From positions 1-38,116 of the forward strand of contig NZ_VWPI01000118.1 in assembly GCF_015155755.1 (NCBI RefSeq): DNA of 38,116 nucleotides, written 5' to 3'. This stretch comes from Komagataeibacter sp. FXV3. Its GTDB lineage: Bacteria > Pseudomonadota > Alphaproteobacteria > Acetobacterales > Acetobacteraceae. The notes under the pieces were generated by a model, which worked only from the letters and a program-made list of their open reading frames with translations, searched no databases and was not told where the DNA came from. Both the position numbers and the translations under genes were made by a program. Of the stretch, positions 1-8,539 are shown one piece after another; the first letter of the stretch is position 1; the number at the start of each line of letters is the position of its first letter.

Positions 1-954
1 GATCTGGCCCGCCTGGTACCACCGGACCGGACGGTCACGATTGCAGGCGTGGCTGCGGTGCCGCTGCGGATCTGGCCCGCACGGGGGACGGAACGGGCCG
101 TCATCCTTGCCCTGCATGGCTTCAATGACAGCCGCGATGCATGGGAACACCCCGCCCCCGCGCTGAATGCAGCCGGCATGACCGTCATTGCCCCAGACCT
201 GCCCGGTTTTGGCCAGACGGCGCAGCGTGGCGGATGGGCGGGAACGGACGCCCTGCTGCATACCGCATCCGGCCTTCTGACCACGATTGGGCGTGAACAT
301 CCCGGCGTGCCCGTATATGTCATGGGGGAAAGCATGGGCGGCGCGCTGGCCATCGTGCTGGCCTCCCGGCCCGATACGCCGCCCGTGGCGGGGTATATCC
401 TGCTTGCCCCCGCGGTATGGGATCTGGATACCGGCACGCGCACGACCACGCACCTGATCGCAGCACTGGCCCCCCGGTGGCGGCTGAGCGGGCGTGAACT
501 GCCCGTCCATGTCACGGCGGCCGATGACATGCTGGCCCTGGCCCGCCTGTATTATGACCCGCTGACCCTGCGGGACACCAGCACGACGGCGCTGTCCGGG
601 CTGACAGACCTCATGCACCGCGCGGCACAGGCTGATGCGCACATGCACGGGCGCGTGCTGGTGATCTATGGCGGACATGACCAGATCATTCCCGCGCCAG
701 CCATGGCACAAGCCTGGCGGCACATGCCACAGGACACGCGGCATGATTACATTCCCGGCGGCTACCACCTGCTTCTGCGCAGCCGTGACGCTGACCGGGT
801 CACGGCGGACATGACCAGCTGGATCATCAGTCCCGACAGCTTCCTGCCTTCGGGCGGGGACATGGCGGCGGCAGCATGGATGGCGGACCAGAAAGGCCGC
901 GCGGCCCCCCTGCCCGTCCTGCCGGGGTGGATGGACTGGGTCGCGCCGCAATGA
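1..954 (+). CDS. Alpha/beta hydrolase (lysophospholipase-like), 5' partial
   Basis: This is a serine hydrolase of the alpha/beta-fold, monoacylglycerol lipase/lysophospholipase type. The oxyanion-side motif LALHGFNDS, the nucleophile elbow GESMGGA, the acid region YGGHDQIIP and a C-terminal GGYHLLLRS histidine together give a Ser-Asp-His triad in the right order. A GTG at 49 could serve as start, but the frame is open back to base 1 (reading DLARLVPPDRTVTIAG), so the gene most likely begins upstream of the window. It ends 58 bp before tRNA-Arg. No export signal is visible in the part present. The substrate cannot be told from sequence; a carboxylesterase is the main alternative. The family assignment is secure and the N-terminus is not. 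Confidence 0.85.
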   Translation, partial: DLARLVPPDRTVTIAGVAAVPLRIWPARGTERAVILALHGFNDSRDAWEHPAPALNAAGMTVIAPDLPGFGQTAQRGGWAGTDALLHTASGLLTTIGREHPGVPVYVMGESMGGALAIVLASRPDTPPVAGYILLAPAVWDLDTGTRTTTHLIAALAPRWRLSGRELPVHVTAADDMLALARLYYDPLTLRDTSTTALSGLTDLMHRAAQADAHMHGRVLVIYGGHDQIIPAPAMAQAWRHMPQDTRHDYIPGGYHLLLRSRDADRVTADMTSWIISPDSFLPSGGDMAAAAWMADQKGRAAPLPVLPGWMDWVAPQ

Positions 955-1012
955 ATTTTCCTGATTTCAGGGGTGGCATTCGGCCTGATCCCGATGTATG
1001 CAGAGCGGAAGT

Positions 1013-1089
1013 GGACTCGTAGCTCAGCTGGATAGAGCGTCGCCCTCCGAAGGCGAAGGTCGAAGGTTCGAATCCTTTCGAGTCCGCCA
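1013..1089 (+). tRNA. tRNA-Arg (anticodon CCG)
   Basis: A 77-nt cloverleaf can be drawn. The acceptor stem GGACTCG pairs with CGAGTCC, followed by discriminator G and an encoded CCA. The D arm is GCTC/GAGC, the anticodon stem is TCGCC/GGCGA with loop CTCCGAA, and the T-loop is GGTTCGAATCC-like. Anticodon CCG reads the arginine codon CGG. The DNA just after it is degenerate, as often seen at tRNA genes used as integration sites. Confidence 0.95.
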
Positions 1090-1650
1090 TATATCCTGAA
1101 AAATAACAGAAAACTGCGGTTTGATAATCGAGTTTGCCAATCTGTTCCAATCTTCGCATCGCATCTCCAGCCAGTTTCATCTGCCTGACAGCGCGCGCAT
1201 GGCGTTCGGTCTTGGCCAGCATTCAATGCCCAGTGATGGCGACAAGCTGAATCTCGCAAACAACGATACTATATTTTGGTACTGGCATAGGTAAGCCAAT
1301 TAAAGGCTTGGTATGTCGAATGAAACCCCGTCGCCGCAGTCGGCTGGCTCTTGCCGTCCAAAGACGCCTTCCAGAGCACTTCGTTACGGGCCATATGCTT
1401 CGGGTGCGATATTCCTTGAGCCTTATCCACAGGTTTTCAACCAGATGCCAATGTTCAATCCTGTACAAAATCAGGTGGAACGTCCCAGCCATCGCCTTGC
1501 GCGCAGGCCGGCGACAGGTGCTTGCATGGCGCCATGCACCCCGGACGAGGCAGGTGAAGGCGGGCTGATGGAAACGGGGCAGACAGGGATGCGTTGGCTG
1601 GAAGACACCTTACGGCATTCCCGTCATACGCAGTTCAGGGGCATCGTTTC
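1090..1650. other. Degenerate region without a confident gene
   Basis: These 560 bases after tRNA-Arg hold several mutually overlapping open frames on both strands, and none has convincing coding character. The only suggestive piece is on the minus strand at about 1380-1480. It reads YRIEHWHLVENLWIRLKEYR, which resembles the C-terminal block of IS5-type DDE transposases (the E-x-L-F-x-R-L-K-x-W/Y-R segment). The frame breaks immediately afterwards. It is best read as a possible insertion-sequence scar. Confidence 0.3.
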
Positions 1651-2112
1651 ATGGCAATACCACGCATACTCAGGATCACCCTTCTGGGGTCTATCATGTC
1701 ATCGGGCATGGCCATGGTACTGGGCCGTAGCCAGACGGGCGCATATGGTCCGGGCGTAAACTGCACCGCGCACTGGCTGTATGGCGACGGGGCCGCGCAT
1801 GTGGGCCGGGCGCGCGGACGGGTCACCCTCGTGGGGCTGGCCACCAACGCCGCCGCTACCATGTTCTGGGCATGGCTGTATGACAGGGCGCTGGGCAGGC
1901 AGCCGGGCCTTATGCGCAAGCTGGCTGTTACCGCAGCCCTCGGCCCGGTTGCGTATATGGTGGATTACAAGGCCACGCCAAAGCGCTTTACGCCGGGGTG
2001 GGAATTGGTAATGGCGCCGCGCAGGATGGCGCTGGTCTATCTCTCGATGGTTATCGGCATGGCGCTGGGCGCGCGCAGGCGCGGGGTAGATGCGGACGCT
2101 GTCCGGCCATGA
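1651..2112 (+). CDS. Small integral membrane protein, unknown function
   Basis: This is a predicted inner-membrane protein of about 153 residues with three to four hydrophobic segments, including GLATNAAATMFWAWLYDRAL, AVTAALGPVAYMVDY and MALVYLSMVIGMALG. The motif TPKRFTPGWELV between the last two helices has the look of a conserved signature; I recall similar small proteobacterial membrane proteins but cannot name a function. ATG 1651 was chosen because a purine-rich AGGGG lies about 10 nt upstream. ATG 1594 is an in-frame alternative and ATG 1696 a shorter one. Its stop overlaps the start of the next gene (ATGA), so the two are probably translationally coupled and may act together. Confidence 0.65.
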   Translation: MAIPRILRITLLGSIMSSGMAMVLGRSQTGAYGPGVNCTAHWLYGDGAAHVGRARGRVTLVGLATNAAATMFWAWLYDRALGRQPGLMRKLAVTAALGPVAYMVDYKATPKRFTPGWELVMAPRRMALVYLSMVIGMALGARRRGVDADAVRP

Positions 2113-2606
2113 CATTACGGATCCATGACGGATGCGAAGCCACCGCCACCCGCACCCCGCTAGAAGGCGGCCTGCTGGGCTGGGCTGCGGTATCCATGCT
2201 GGGAATGTGCCTGTTGGGTGTGCGCTTGGTGCCCCGGCCACTTGCGCCCCTGGTGCTGCGGTTTGCGCGCATATGGGTGGCAGGGCTGTTCTGCTTCTTT
2301 GGCGGGGTACATCGGGGTGCGAGTTTTTACAACCCGCGTGGGCCGCAACTGTCCGACCCGGTCATTTTCCTGGCCATGCACTTCATGGGGCTGGGCATCA
2401 TGATCCTGCCGCCGCAAGCCGCGTGGCGCCTGGCCGCGCCGGGCATGCTGGCCACGCTGGGCAGTGACCTATACCTGGCGCGTGGGCACAGGCTGCCGCG
2501 TTTTTTCCTGCGCCTGCGCCCGCTGCAGCTTATGGTGGCATCCGGCCTGATTGCACTGCTGGGCCAGATCGGGCAGGCGCATGCCGGGCGGGCGCAATCA
2601 GGTTGA
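2109..2606 (+). CDS. Membrane protein, DUF3429-like, unknown function
   Basis: This is a 165-residue polytopic membrane protein with about five hydrophobic segments: LGWAAVSMLGMCLLGVRLVP, IWVAGLFCFFGGVHRG, PVIFLAMHFMGLGIMILP, APGMLATLGSDLYLA and LMVASGLIALLGQIG. The FFGGVHRG segment recalls the GGVHWG motif of DUF3429 proteins; this is a resemblance from memory, not a searched match. ATG 2109 overlaps the TGA of the upstream gene, giving a coupled two-gene unit. Longer in-frame readings starting inside the upstream gene are less likely. No catalytic residues are recognisable. Confidence 0.65.
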   Translation: MTLRIHDGCEATATRTPLEGGLLGWAAVSMLGMCLLGVRLVPRPLAPLVLRFARIWVAGLFCFFGGVHRGASFYNPRGPQLSDPVIFLAMHFMGLGIMILPPQAAWRLAAPGMLATLGSDLYLARGHRLPRFFLRLRPLQLMVASGLIALLGQIGQAHAGRAQSG

Positions 2607-2815
2607 TTACGCCCTTGCGGCGGATTCAGGCAGGACATGACCTGTACCATCCTGCGTCCGGGTATGCCGGGAAAATAAACCGGCGTTCATCTCGTTAATG
2701 TTGCAGCATGGCTGTGCCCTGTGGTGACGGGTAACATCTCATTCCATGATATGGCACGGTTACACGCATGGCGGTTGCAGCCGTCATGACCGGTTCACGA
2801 ACACGGAGCATATCC

Positions 2816-3814
2816 ATGACCCAGGCGTCTGTTACGGAAACTACGACAATCCGGGGACTGAAACATCCCGTCTCGCGTATTGCGCTTGGCACATGGGCCA
2901 TTGGCGGATGGATGTGGGGCGGCCCGGATGACCGCAACGCCATTGCCACCATTCAGGAAGCTGTAGATCTGGGCATAACGCTGGTCGATACGGCCCCCGT
3001 CTATGGCTTTGGCCATTCGGAAGAAATCGTGGGGCAGGCCCTTGCCGGGCGGCGTGACAGGGTGGCGATCGCGACCAAGGTCGGGCTGGATTGGAAGGAC
3101 GACCACAAACCGTTCCGCAATACGTCACCGGCCCGTATCCGCAAGGAAATCGAGGATTCGCTGCGCCGCCTGCGCACCGATTACATCGACCTGTATCAGG
3201 TCCACTGGCCTGATTCCGCCGTGCCGATGGATGAAACCGCACGCACGCTGGAAGATCTGGTCAAGGAAGGCAAGGTTCTGGCGCTTGGGGTCAGCAACTT
3301 CACCATTGCCCAGATGGATGCCTTCCGTGCGGTCGCCCCGCTGGCTGCGGTGCAGCCACCTTACAACCTGTTTGAACGCGGGATGGAGCATGACATTCTG
3401 CCCTACGCACGCCAGCATGACCTGACCATCCTTGCGTATGGCCCGCTGTGCCGTGGCCTGCTGTCGGGCAAGATGACGGCGCAGACGAAATTTGGTGCAG
3501 ATGACCTGCGCAGTGCGGACCCGAAGTTCCAGCCACCCCGCTTTGCCCAATATCTGGAAGCCGTGCGCCAGTTGCAGGACTTCGCGCGCGAGAAACATGG
3601 CAAGTCGCTGCTGGCGCTGGCCATTCGCTGGGTACTTGATCAGGGACCGACCATTGCCCTGTGGGGCGCACGCCGCCCGGACCAGATCGCAGCGGTTGCC
3701 GACGCAATCGGCTGGCACCTGAGTGCCGATGACCTGCGCGAAATCGATACAATCCTCAGGACCTGCATCAAGGATCCGGTCGGGCCGGAGTTCATGGCGC
3801 CTCCGGGTCGCTGA
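2816..3814 (+). CDS. Aldo/keto reductase
   Basis: This is an NADPH-dependent cytosolic oxidoreductase of the aldo/keto reductase superfamily with a (beta/alpha)8 barrel, 332 residues. The complete catalytic tetrad is visible: Asp58 and Tyr63 in LVDTAPVYGFGHSEE, Lys88 in AIATKVGL, and His130 in YQVHWPD. The cofactor-side motifs GVSNF and YGPLCRGLLSGKM are also present. ATG 2816 is preceded by GGAG at 2805-2808. An in-frame ATG at 2768 would add a non-conserved extension. The fold resembles the YghZ/IolS-type bacterial members, so the substrate is probably a small aldehyde, ketone or sugar, but this is inference. A small gene follows 17 bp downstream. Confidence 0.9.
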   Translation: MTQASVTETTTIRGLKHPVSRIALGTWAIGGWMWGGPDDRNAIATIQEAVDLGITLVDTAPVYGFGHSEEIVGQALAGRRDRVAIATKVGLDWKDDHKPFRNTSPARIRKEIEDSLRRLRTDYIDLYQVHWPDSAVPMDETARTLEDLVKEGKVLALGVSNFTIAQMDAFRAVAPLAAVQPPYNLFERGMEHDILPYARQHDLTILAYGPLCRGLLSGKMTAQTKFGADDLRSADPKFQPPRFAQYLEAVRQLQDFAREKHGKSLLALAIRWVLDQGPTIALWGARRPDQIAAVADAIGWHLSADDLREIDTILRTCIKDPVGPEFMAPPGR

Positions 3815-3831
3815 CAAGGTTTCGTACCCCG

Positions 3832-4176
3832 ATGACCAGAGACAGGCTGCTCCGCCTCCATTTCATTGCCCATGAAAATGCTCAGGACGGGCTTCTGACC
3901 GCGCAACCGGATGGTACATATAAAAGCGGCGCGTGGGGCAAAATGCGGAAAATCCTGCCACAGGTCATCGGGGCCGAAATCCACCTGCACGAAAACCAGA
4001 GGGCGGCATCATGGTGCCGCGGGCGCATTACCGCATGGGAACATGCGGAAAATCATCCCGGCCGCATCACCTTCACATTCATGCCGGACAAAACCATCGC
4101 ACCCGCCACGGCCAGGCGATGGGGCATGGAACAGGCCCGCGTATGGGATGGTTGCGACAGTATGGAAAACACCTGA
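3832..4176 (+). CDS. Hypothetical protein
   Basis: This is a 114-residue basic, soluble protein with no signal peptide or membrane segment. I do not recognise a family. It is rich in His, Trp and Arg (for example EIHLHENQRAASWCRGRI), and a beta-strand-like GRITFTFMPDKTI lies near the C-terminus. It starts 17 bp after the aldo/keto reductase stop with a weak AAGG upstream, so it may be cotranscribed. Two alternative open frames overlap this stretch on the same strand. I prefer this one for its position and composition, but it could still be spurious. Confidence 0.5.
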   Translation: MTRDRLLRLHFIAHENAQDGLLTAQPDGTYKSGAWGKMRKILPQVIGAEIHLHENQRAASWCRGRITAWEHAENHPGRITFTFMPDKTIAPATARRWGMEQARVWDGCDSMENT

Positions 4177-4261
4177 CCATGACAGGCCACCCCGCATGGA
4201 AATGGATCGCACACGGGACGGCCGGGTTACCGAAATACCCACTCGGATCGGTCAGATACCA

Positions 4262-4282
4262 TAAGATCGCTGCCTGATCTTA
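4262..4282. promoter_or_regulatory. Inverted repeat, terminator or operator candidate
   Basis: Perfect 7-bp arms, TAAGATC and GATCTTA, flank a 7-nt spacer. They lie 85 bp after the hypothetical gene stop and 133 bp before the next start. There is no T-tract, so a protein binding site is as likely as a terminator. The surrounding gap 4177-4415 holds nothing else I can support. Confidence 0.35.
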
Positions 4283-4415
4283 CGAATAGCGCCCCCATGG
4301 TGTCTGCATTCATATTGACTGAACGGGCGTGTCCCGCAAAATCGGCATGAACAGAAAACGTCAGCCATGCTGATCGCAGCGATTCCCGACCCGGGCGGGG
4401 CAAATGGAGCGACCG

Positions 4416-4967
4416 ATGACACCCTTTCCCCTGCGGGGCATGCTTGTGGCCAGCGCCTGCGCGCTTGGTTTCTTCCACCTACCCTGCATCCTGCGCCCGG
4501 CCCATGCGCAGCAGGCGGAAGAACACCATGGCCCCACAGCGGAACAGCGCGCGGAAATCCAGCGTGCGGTGCATGAGGCCATCCAGCAGGACATACGCAA
4601 GGTGGCGCAGTACAAACTGCCCAAGGACTTCTTCGCCCGTATGCTGCCCCTGATCCGGCAGATCAGGCGGGCCAACATCATTCCCCCGACCCAGACCACC
4701 AACATGACGCTGGCCACCACCATCCGACGCACGCAGGCCATGCCACAGCTTCTGGCAATCCTGCAGCAGCATGACATGTCGGCGGAGGATTTTGTCATGA
4801 GCCTGACCACGTTCGAAATGACAAACGCCATGGTCCAGGCGCCCCCGCAAAAGACAAAAGACACACCGAAGCTTGATAAGGATAACGTCAGACTGATCCA
4901 GTCCCATCAGGCACTGGCGCAGGCGCTGGTGCATGATATGGATAGCGAAAGCGAACACCTGCAATAA
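4416..4967 (+). CDS. Secreted hypothetical protein
   Basis: This is a 183-residue protein with a Sec signal peptide: MTPFPLRG, then a hydrophobic core ACALGFFHLP, and a probable AHA|QQ cleavage. The mature part is charged and predicted helical, with runs such as EQRAEIQRAVHEAIQQDI and many Gln/Met residues, so it is probably a periplasmic all-alpha protein. I do not recognise the family. ATG 4416 has GGAG at 4406-4409, whereas ATG 4404 overlaps that ribosome site, so 4416 is preferred. A palindromic repeat begins 8 bp after the stop and may end its transcript. Confidence 0.7.
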   Translation: MTPFPLRGMLVASACALGFFHLPCILRPAHAQQAEEHHGPTAEQRAEIQRAVHEAIQQDIRKVAQYKLPKDFFARMLPLIRQIRRANIIPPTQTTNMTLATTIRRTQAMPQLLAILQQHDMSAEDFVMSLTTFEMTNAMVQAPPQKTKDTPKLDKDNVRLIQSHQALAQALVHDMDSESEHLQ

Positions 4968-4975
4968 AAGACCAT

Positions 4976-5054
4976 GAAACTTTCTGATGAAGCTTTTTTC
5001 AAAAAGCTTCAAGGAACACCGCATTTTTGGAAAAAGGCGGCACTCAAAAACTTT
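4976..5054 (+). repeat. Dispersed palindromic intergenic repeat, copy A
   Basis: This is a full-length copy. It has a left palindrome built on AAGCTTTTTTCAAAAAGCTT, a right hairpin (GCATTTTTGG...AAAAAGGCGG), and outer arms AAACTTTC and CAAAAACTTT that can pair. It sits immediately after a gene stop, where it could act as a transcription terminator. Copies C, D, E and F and half-copy B recur in this window. Confidence 0.85.
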
Positions 5055-5249
5055 TATCATTTCTTATCAATATTTTATTTTGCGGTTCTGTTTCCCGGGC
5101 AATGCCATCGCGACAGCATGGCAGATGTCAGGGTGCAGCTATTGCCAGTCGTGCAATCTTTCCGGATATGACCGGCATTACTGAACACATACCGTTGTAA
5201 AGGCTGGCGCGTGCCGGTCCGGTCGTGTGGATGATGGACGGTGTTGGTC

Positions 5250-6971
5250 ATGCAGACCGGAACAGGCAGATCGGACTCTGGGGCAACGACGGACGGCGTA
5301 CCCACCCGCAATGGGCTGCGTGCACGGCTGCATGATATCCTGGCCGGCCTGTCGCTTGCCTCCATGAACATTCCGCAGGTTCTGGGCTACACACGCATTG
5401 CCGCCATGCCAGCGGTAACGGGGCTGTACACGGTGTTGCTGCCGCTGGTGGCGTTCGCGTGTTTCGGGGCCTCGAAACATCTGGTCGTCGCAGCCGATTC
5501 CGCCACCGCCGCCATTTTTTCCAGCGCGGTGGGCCGCATGGCGACACCGGGCAGCACGCATTACATGGCGCTGGTCAGCATGGTTGCCCTGCTCAGCGCG
5601 GGCTTCCTGCTGGTGGCGCGCCTGTTCCGCCTGGGCTTTCTGGCGGATTTCCTTTCCCGCACTGTGCTCGTGGGGTTCCTTGCCGGGGTGGGGGTCCAGG
5701 TGGCACTTGCCATGACGCGCGACATGCTGGGCATTACCACCACGGCGCATAACCCGCTACTGCAGCTGTTCCAGACACTGGCACGGCTTTCGCATGTCAA
5801 TGTCCCGACCCTGCTGCTGTCTGCCTGCATCGTGGCCATTATCATGACAGGGGACCGGCTGATGCCGCGTGTGCCGCTAGCGCTGGTGACCGTGGTGGGC
5901 ACGATCGTGGCCAGCATGACCTGGGGCCTGTCGCGGTTCGGGATCGAGACCATCGGTCCGATTGCGGGGGGCCTGCCCCGCCTGTCCATCCCCGCGGTGT
6001 CATGGAATGACGTACTGGCGCTACTGCCGGCCACGACATCATGCGTTTTTGTCATCATTGCGCAAAGTGCCGCGACATCACGCGCCTTTGCCCTGCGCTT
6101 TCATGACCCGGTGGATGACAACGCAGACATACTGGGTCTGTGCGCCGCCAATGCGGCGGCGGGGCTGAGCGGGACATTCACCGTAAACGGCAGTCCGACC
6201 CAGACCGCGATGGCCGTGCGGGCTGGCGCGCGCAGCCAGCTTGCGCAGCTGACATTTGCCATTGTCACGATGCTGGTGCTGGTGTTCCTGACCACGCCGC
6301 TGCAGTACCTGCCACGCTGCGTACTGGCATCCATCGTCTTTACCGTGGCGCTGGGCATGATCGACCTGCGGGCGATGGCCGCCATCCGGCGTGAAAGCCC
6401 CGGCGAGTTCGGGCTGGCGCTGGTGACCGCCGCCGCTGTTGTGGGCATCGGGGTGGAACAGGGCATCTTCCTTGCCATCGCGCTGTCGCTGTTCCGCCAT
6501 GTGCGGCACAGCTACGAACCCCATACGATGATCCTGCGCCGCGATGGGCAGTCCGGCCTGCTGGAACCCTATGACGTAAGACCCGGACAGCAGACCGCGC
6601 CGGGGCTGATTGTCTATCGCTTCTGTGCCGATCTGTTCTATGCCAACGCCACGCGCTTCGCGCATGACATACGGGTGCTGGTTGACAATGCCCCCATCCC
6701 CGTCCGGTGCCTTGTGATCGACGCCAGCGCGATTACGGATATCGACTTTTCCGCCGCAAGCGACCTGCGCGACCTGTTCACGGCCCTGCGCGCCCGGCAT
6801 GTGACCGTAATATTTGGCCGCGTCACCCCTTACCTGCGGGCCGACATGGACCGCCATCGTATCACCCCGGTCATCGGGCCTGACAATATCCATGCGCAGC
6901 TCCATACCGCCATCGCAGCGGCGCGACAGGTGATGGCAGGCAGCGACATCCCCTCTCCCACGATACATTAG
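5250..6971 (+). CDS. SulP family inorganic anion transporter with STAS domain
   Basis: This is an inner-membrane SLC26/SulP permease of 573 residues. The N-terminal two-thirds is a polytopic transport domain carrying the family hallmarks LASMNIPQVLGYTRIAAMPAVTGLY and ASKHLVVAADSATAA (cited in parts). The C-terminal STAS domain includes LVIDASAITDIDFSAA and a regulatory-loop region. Relatives carry sulfate, bicarbonate or dicarboxylates; which applies here is not readable. ATG 5250 is taken as start; GTG 5241 in the same frame is possible. It is transcribed in the same direction as the levansucrase, with a 208-bp gap containing an inverted repeat. Sulfate would fit the sulfur theme of the right half, but the two are 15 kb apart. 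Confidence 0.9.
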   Translation: MQTGTGRSDSGATTDGVPTRNGLRARLHDILAGLSLASMNIPQVLGYTRIAAMPAVTGLYTVLLPLVAFACFGASKHLVVAADSATAAIFSSAVGRMATPGSTHYMALVSMVALLSAGFLLVARLFRLGFLADFLSRTVLVGFLAGVGVQVALAMTRDMLGITTTAHNPLLQLFQTLARLSHVNVPTLLLSACIVAIIMTGDRLMPRVPLALVTVVGTIVASMTWGLSRFGIETIGPIAGGLPRLSIPAVSWNDVLALLPATTSCVFVIIAQSAATSRAFALRFHDPVDDNADILGLCAANAAAGLSGTFTVNGSPTQTAMAVRAGARSQLAQLTFAIVTMLVLVFLTTPLQYLPRCVLASIVFTVALGMIDLRAMAAIRRESPGEFGLALVTAAAVVGIGVEQGIFLAIALSLFRHVRHSYEPHTMILRRDGQSGLLEPYDVRPGQQTAPGLIVYRFCADLFYANATRFAHDIRVLVDNAPIPVRCLVIDASAITDIDFSAASDLRDLFTALRARHVTVIFGRVTPYLRADMDRHRITPVIGPDNIHAQLHTAIAAARQVMAGSDIPSPTIH

Positions 6972-7081
6972 GACATGTCAGGGATAGGGCGCAGGATTCT
7001 TTTGTTTGATACCTGCATGCATTCTGAATATATTTCATATTGTCAGAAGCGAAAAATAAAATACCCGCCTGACAAAACATA

Positions 7082-7112
7082 AAATAACGCAAAATATAAT
7101 TGTGCGTTATTT
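7082..7112. promoter_or_regulatory. Perfect 10-bp inverted repeat upstream of levansucrase
   Basis: AAATAACGCA (7082-7091) and TGCGTTATTT (7103-7112) are perfect inverted arms separated by 11 nt. They lie 67 nt before the levansucrase start and 110 nt after the SulP stop. The AT-rich setting fits a promoter-proximal operator. A weak bidirectional terminator is the alternative. Confidence 0.5.
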
Positions 7113-7179
7113 GAAATAATACTCAAAATGCAACAAGCGGGGTGCTGGACTATTGCGCCCTGCCGACAGGATGAAAACC

Positions 7180-8472
7180 ATGGTTTCTTCCAATGCACGC
7201 ATTCCTTCCGCCTGGACCATTGCGGATGCACTGAAAGTGCATGCCGATGACCCGACCACCACCATGCCCGTCATTGCCCAGGATTTTCCGGTCATTGATG
7301 ATGCGCTGTGGCAGTGGGACACCGGCGCCCTGCGCCGCATCACGGGCGAGACGGTTACCTTCAAGGGCTGGTACGTCATGTGGTCGCTCGTAGCCGAGCG
7401 CGCCCAGACCGGCAATGATGCCGCAGGCTGGCACAACCGCAACGCCTTTGCCTTTATCGGCTATTACTACAGCCGTAATGGCATTGACTGGACATTTGGC
7501 GGCCGTCTGCTCAACAAAAGCGCTGACCTGCGGCCCGATGAATGGTCGGGCAGCCTGATCATGCGCAAGGGGAGCGAGAACGTGCTCGACATGTTCTACA
7601 CCTCCGTCAACACCGATACGAACCAGAGCGTACCTTCGGTTTCCTCCGGTCGCATCTATGCCGATGATACCGGTGTCTGGTTTGACGGGTTCGAAACCAC
7701 GACCGAGATGTTCTCGGCCGATGGGCTGCATTACGCCAATGCGTCGCAGGACCCGTATTTCGACTTCCGTGATCCCCATCCGTTCATCAACCCGGCAGAC
7801 GGACAGGTCTACTGCCTGTTTGAAGGCAACGTACCGGGCATGCGCGGTGAGTTTGTCATTACCGACCGTGAGGCGGGCAAGCTGCCGCCGGGCTACAATA
7901 TTGGTGAAGGTGCCCAGTACGGGGCGGCTGCCATCGGCATTGCCCGCCTGGTTTCCTCTTACGAGAAAGGCGATTTCTCACGGTGGGAAATGCTGCCTGC
8001 GCTGGTTACCGCCCTTGGGGTGAATGACCAGACCGAGCGGCCACATGTGGTGTTTCATAACGGGCTGACCTACATCTTCACCATCAGCCACCATTCCACC
8101 TATACCGGCGGGCTGGAAGGGCCGGACGGCGTATATGGCTTTGTTTCGCGCCATGGTATTTTCGGTTCCTATACACCCCTGAACAGTTCGGGGCTGGTAC
8201 TGGGTAATCCGTCATCCGCGCCATATGAAACGTACAGCCACTTCGTAGATCCGATGGGGTATGTGCAGTCCTTTATCGATACGCTGCCTGCACCGGGCAC
8301 AGACCCGCAGAACCCGGCAACTTACCGTATTGGTGGCACGCTTGCCCCCACAGTGCGCATTGCACTGGTGGATGACCGGACATTCCTGACGGAAGTGCAT
8401 GATTACGGGCAGATCTTTGCCTTTGACGAATGGGCCGATAGCCGCCAGCCGGATATCCGTCCCGCCACCTGA
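7180..8472 (+). CDS. Levansucrase (GH68), Zymomonas type, no signal peptide
   Basis: This fructosyltransferase cleaves sucrose and builds levan or fructo-oligosaccharides. At 430 residues it closely follows the Zymomonas mobilis extracellular levansucrase pattern. The nucleophile is Asp47 in WDTGAL, the transition-state stabiliser Asp198 in RDPHPF, and the general acid Glu286 in DQTERP. Conserved blocks WSGSLIMRKG, FEGNVPG and LTYIFTISHHSTY are present. In the nucleophile motif, GA replaces the usual WP. ATG 7180 has AGGA eight bases upstream and gives an N-terminus that aligns with Zymomonas (AWTIADALKVH). No Sec or Tat signal is visible, so export would need a non-classical route. A terminator hairpin follows. 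Inulosucrase activity is a less likely alternative. Confidence 0.95.
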   Translation: MVSSNARIPSAWTIADALKVHADDPTTTMPVIAQDFPVIDDALWQWDTGALRRITGETVTFKGWYVMWSLVAERAQTGNDAAGWHNRNAFAFIGYYYSRNGIDWTFGGRLLNKSADLRPDEWSGSLIMRKGSENVLDMFYTSVNTDTNQSVPSVSSGRIYADDTGVWFDGFETTTEMFSADGLHYANASQDPYFDFRDPHPFINPADGQVYCLFEGNVPGMRGEFVITDREAGKLPPGYNIGEGAQYGAAAIGIARLVSSYEKGDFSRWEMLPALVTALGVNDQTERPHVVFHNGLTYIFTISHHSTYTGGLEGPDGVYGFVSRHGIFGSYTPLNSSGLVLGNPSSAPYETYSHFVDPMGYVQSFIDTLPAPGTDPQNPATYRIGGTLAPTVRIALVDDRTFLTEVHDYGQIFAFDEWADSRQPDIRPAT

Positions 8473-8495
8473 ACATCATGTTCCAAACTTTGGGG

Positions 8496-8521
8496 AAGGT
8501 CGCCATGCGTGGCGGCCTTTC
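8496..8521 (+). terminator. Rho-independent terminator after levansucrase
   Basis: AAGGTCGCCA and TGGCGGCCTT form a 10-bp stem with one T-G pair and a TGCG tetraloop, ending in a short T run, 23 bp after the levansucrase stop. The T-tract is short, so efficiency may be moderate. Confidence 0.7.
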
Positions 8522-8539
8522 CTGACGGAAATCTGTGCC

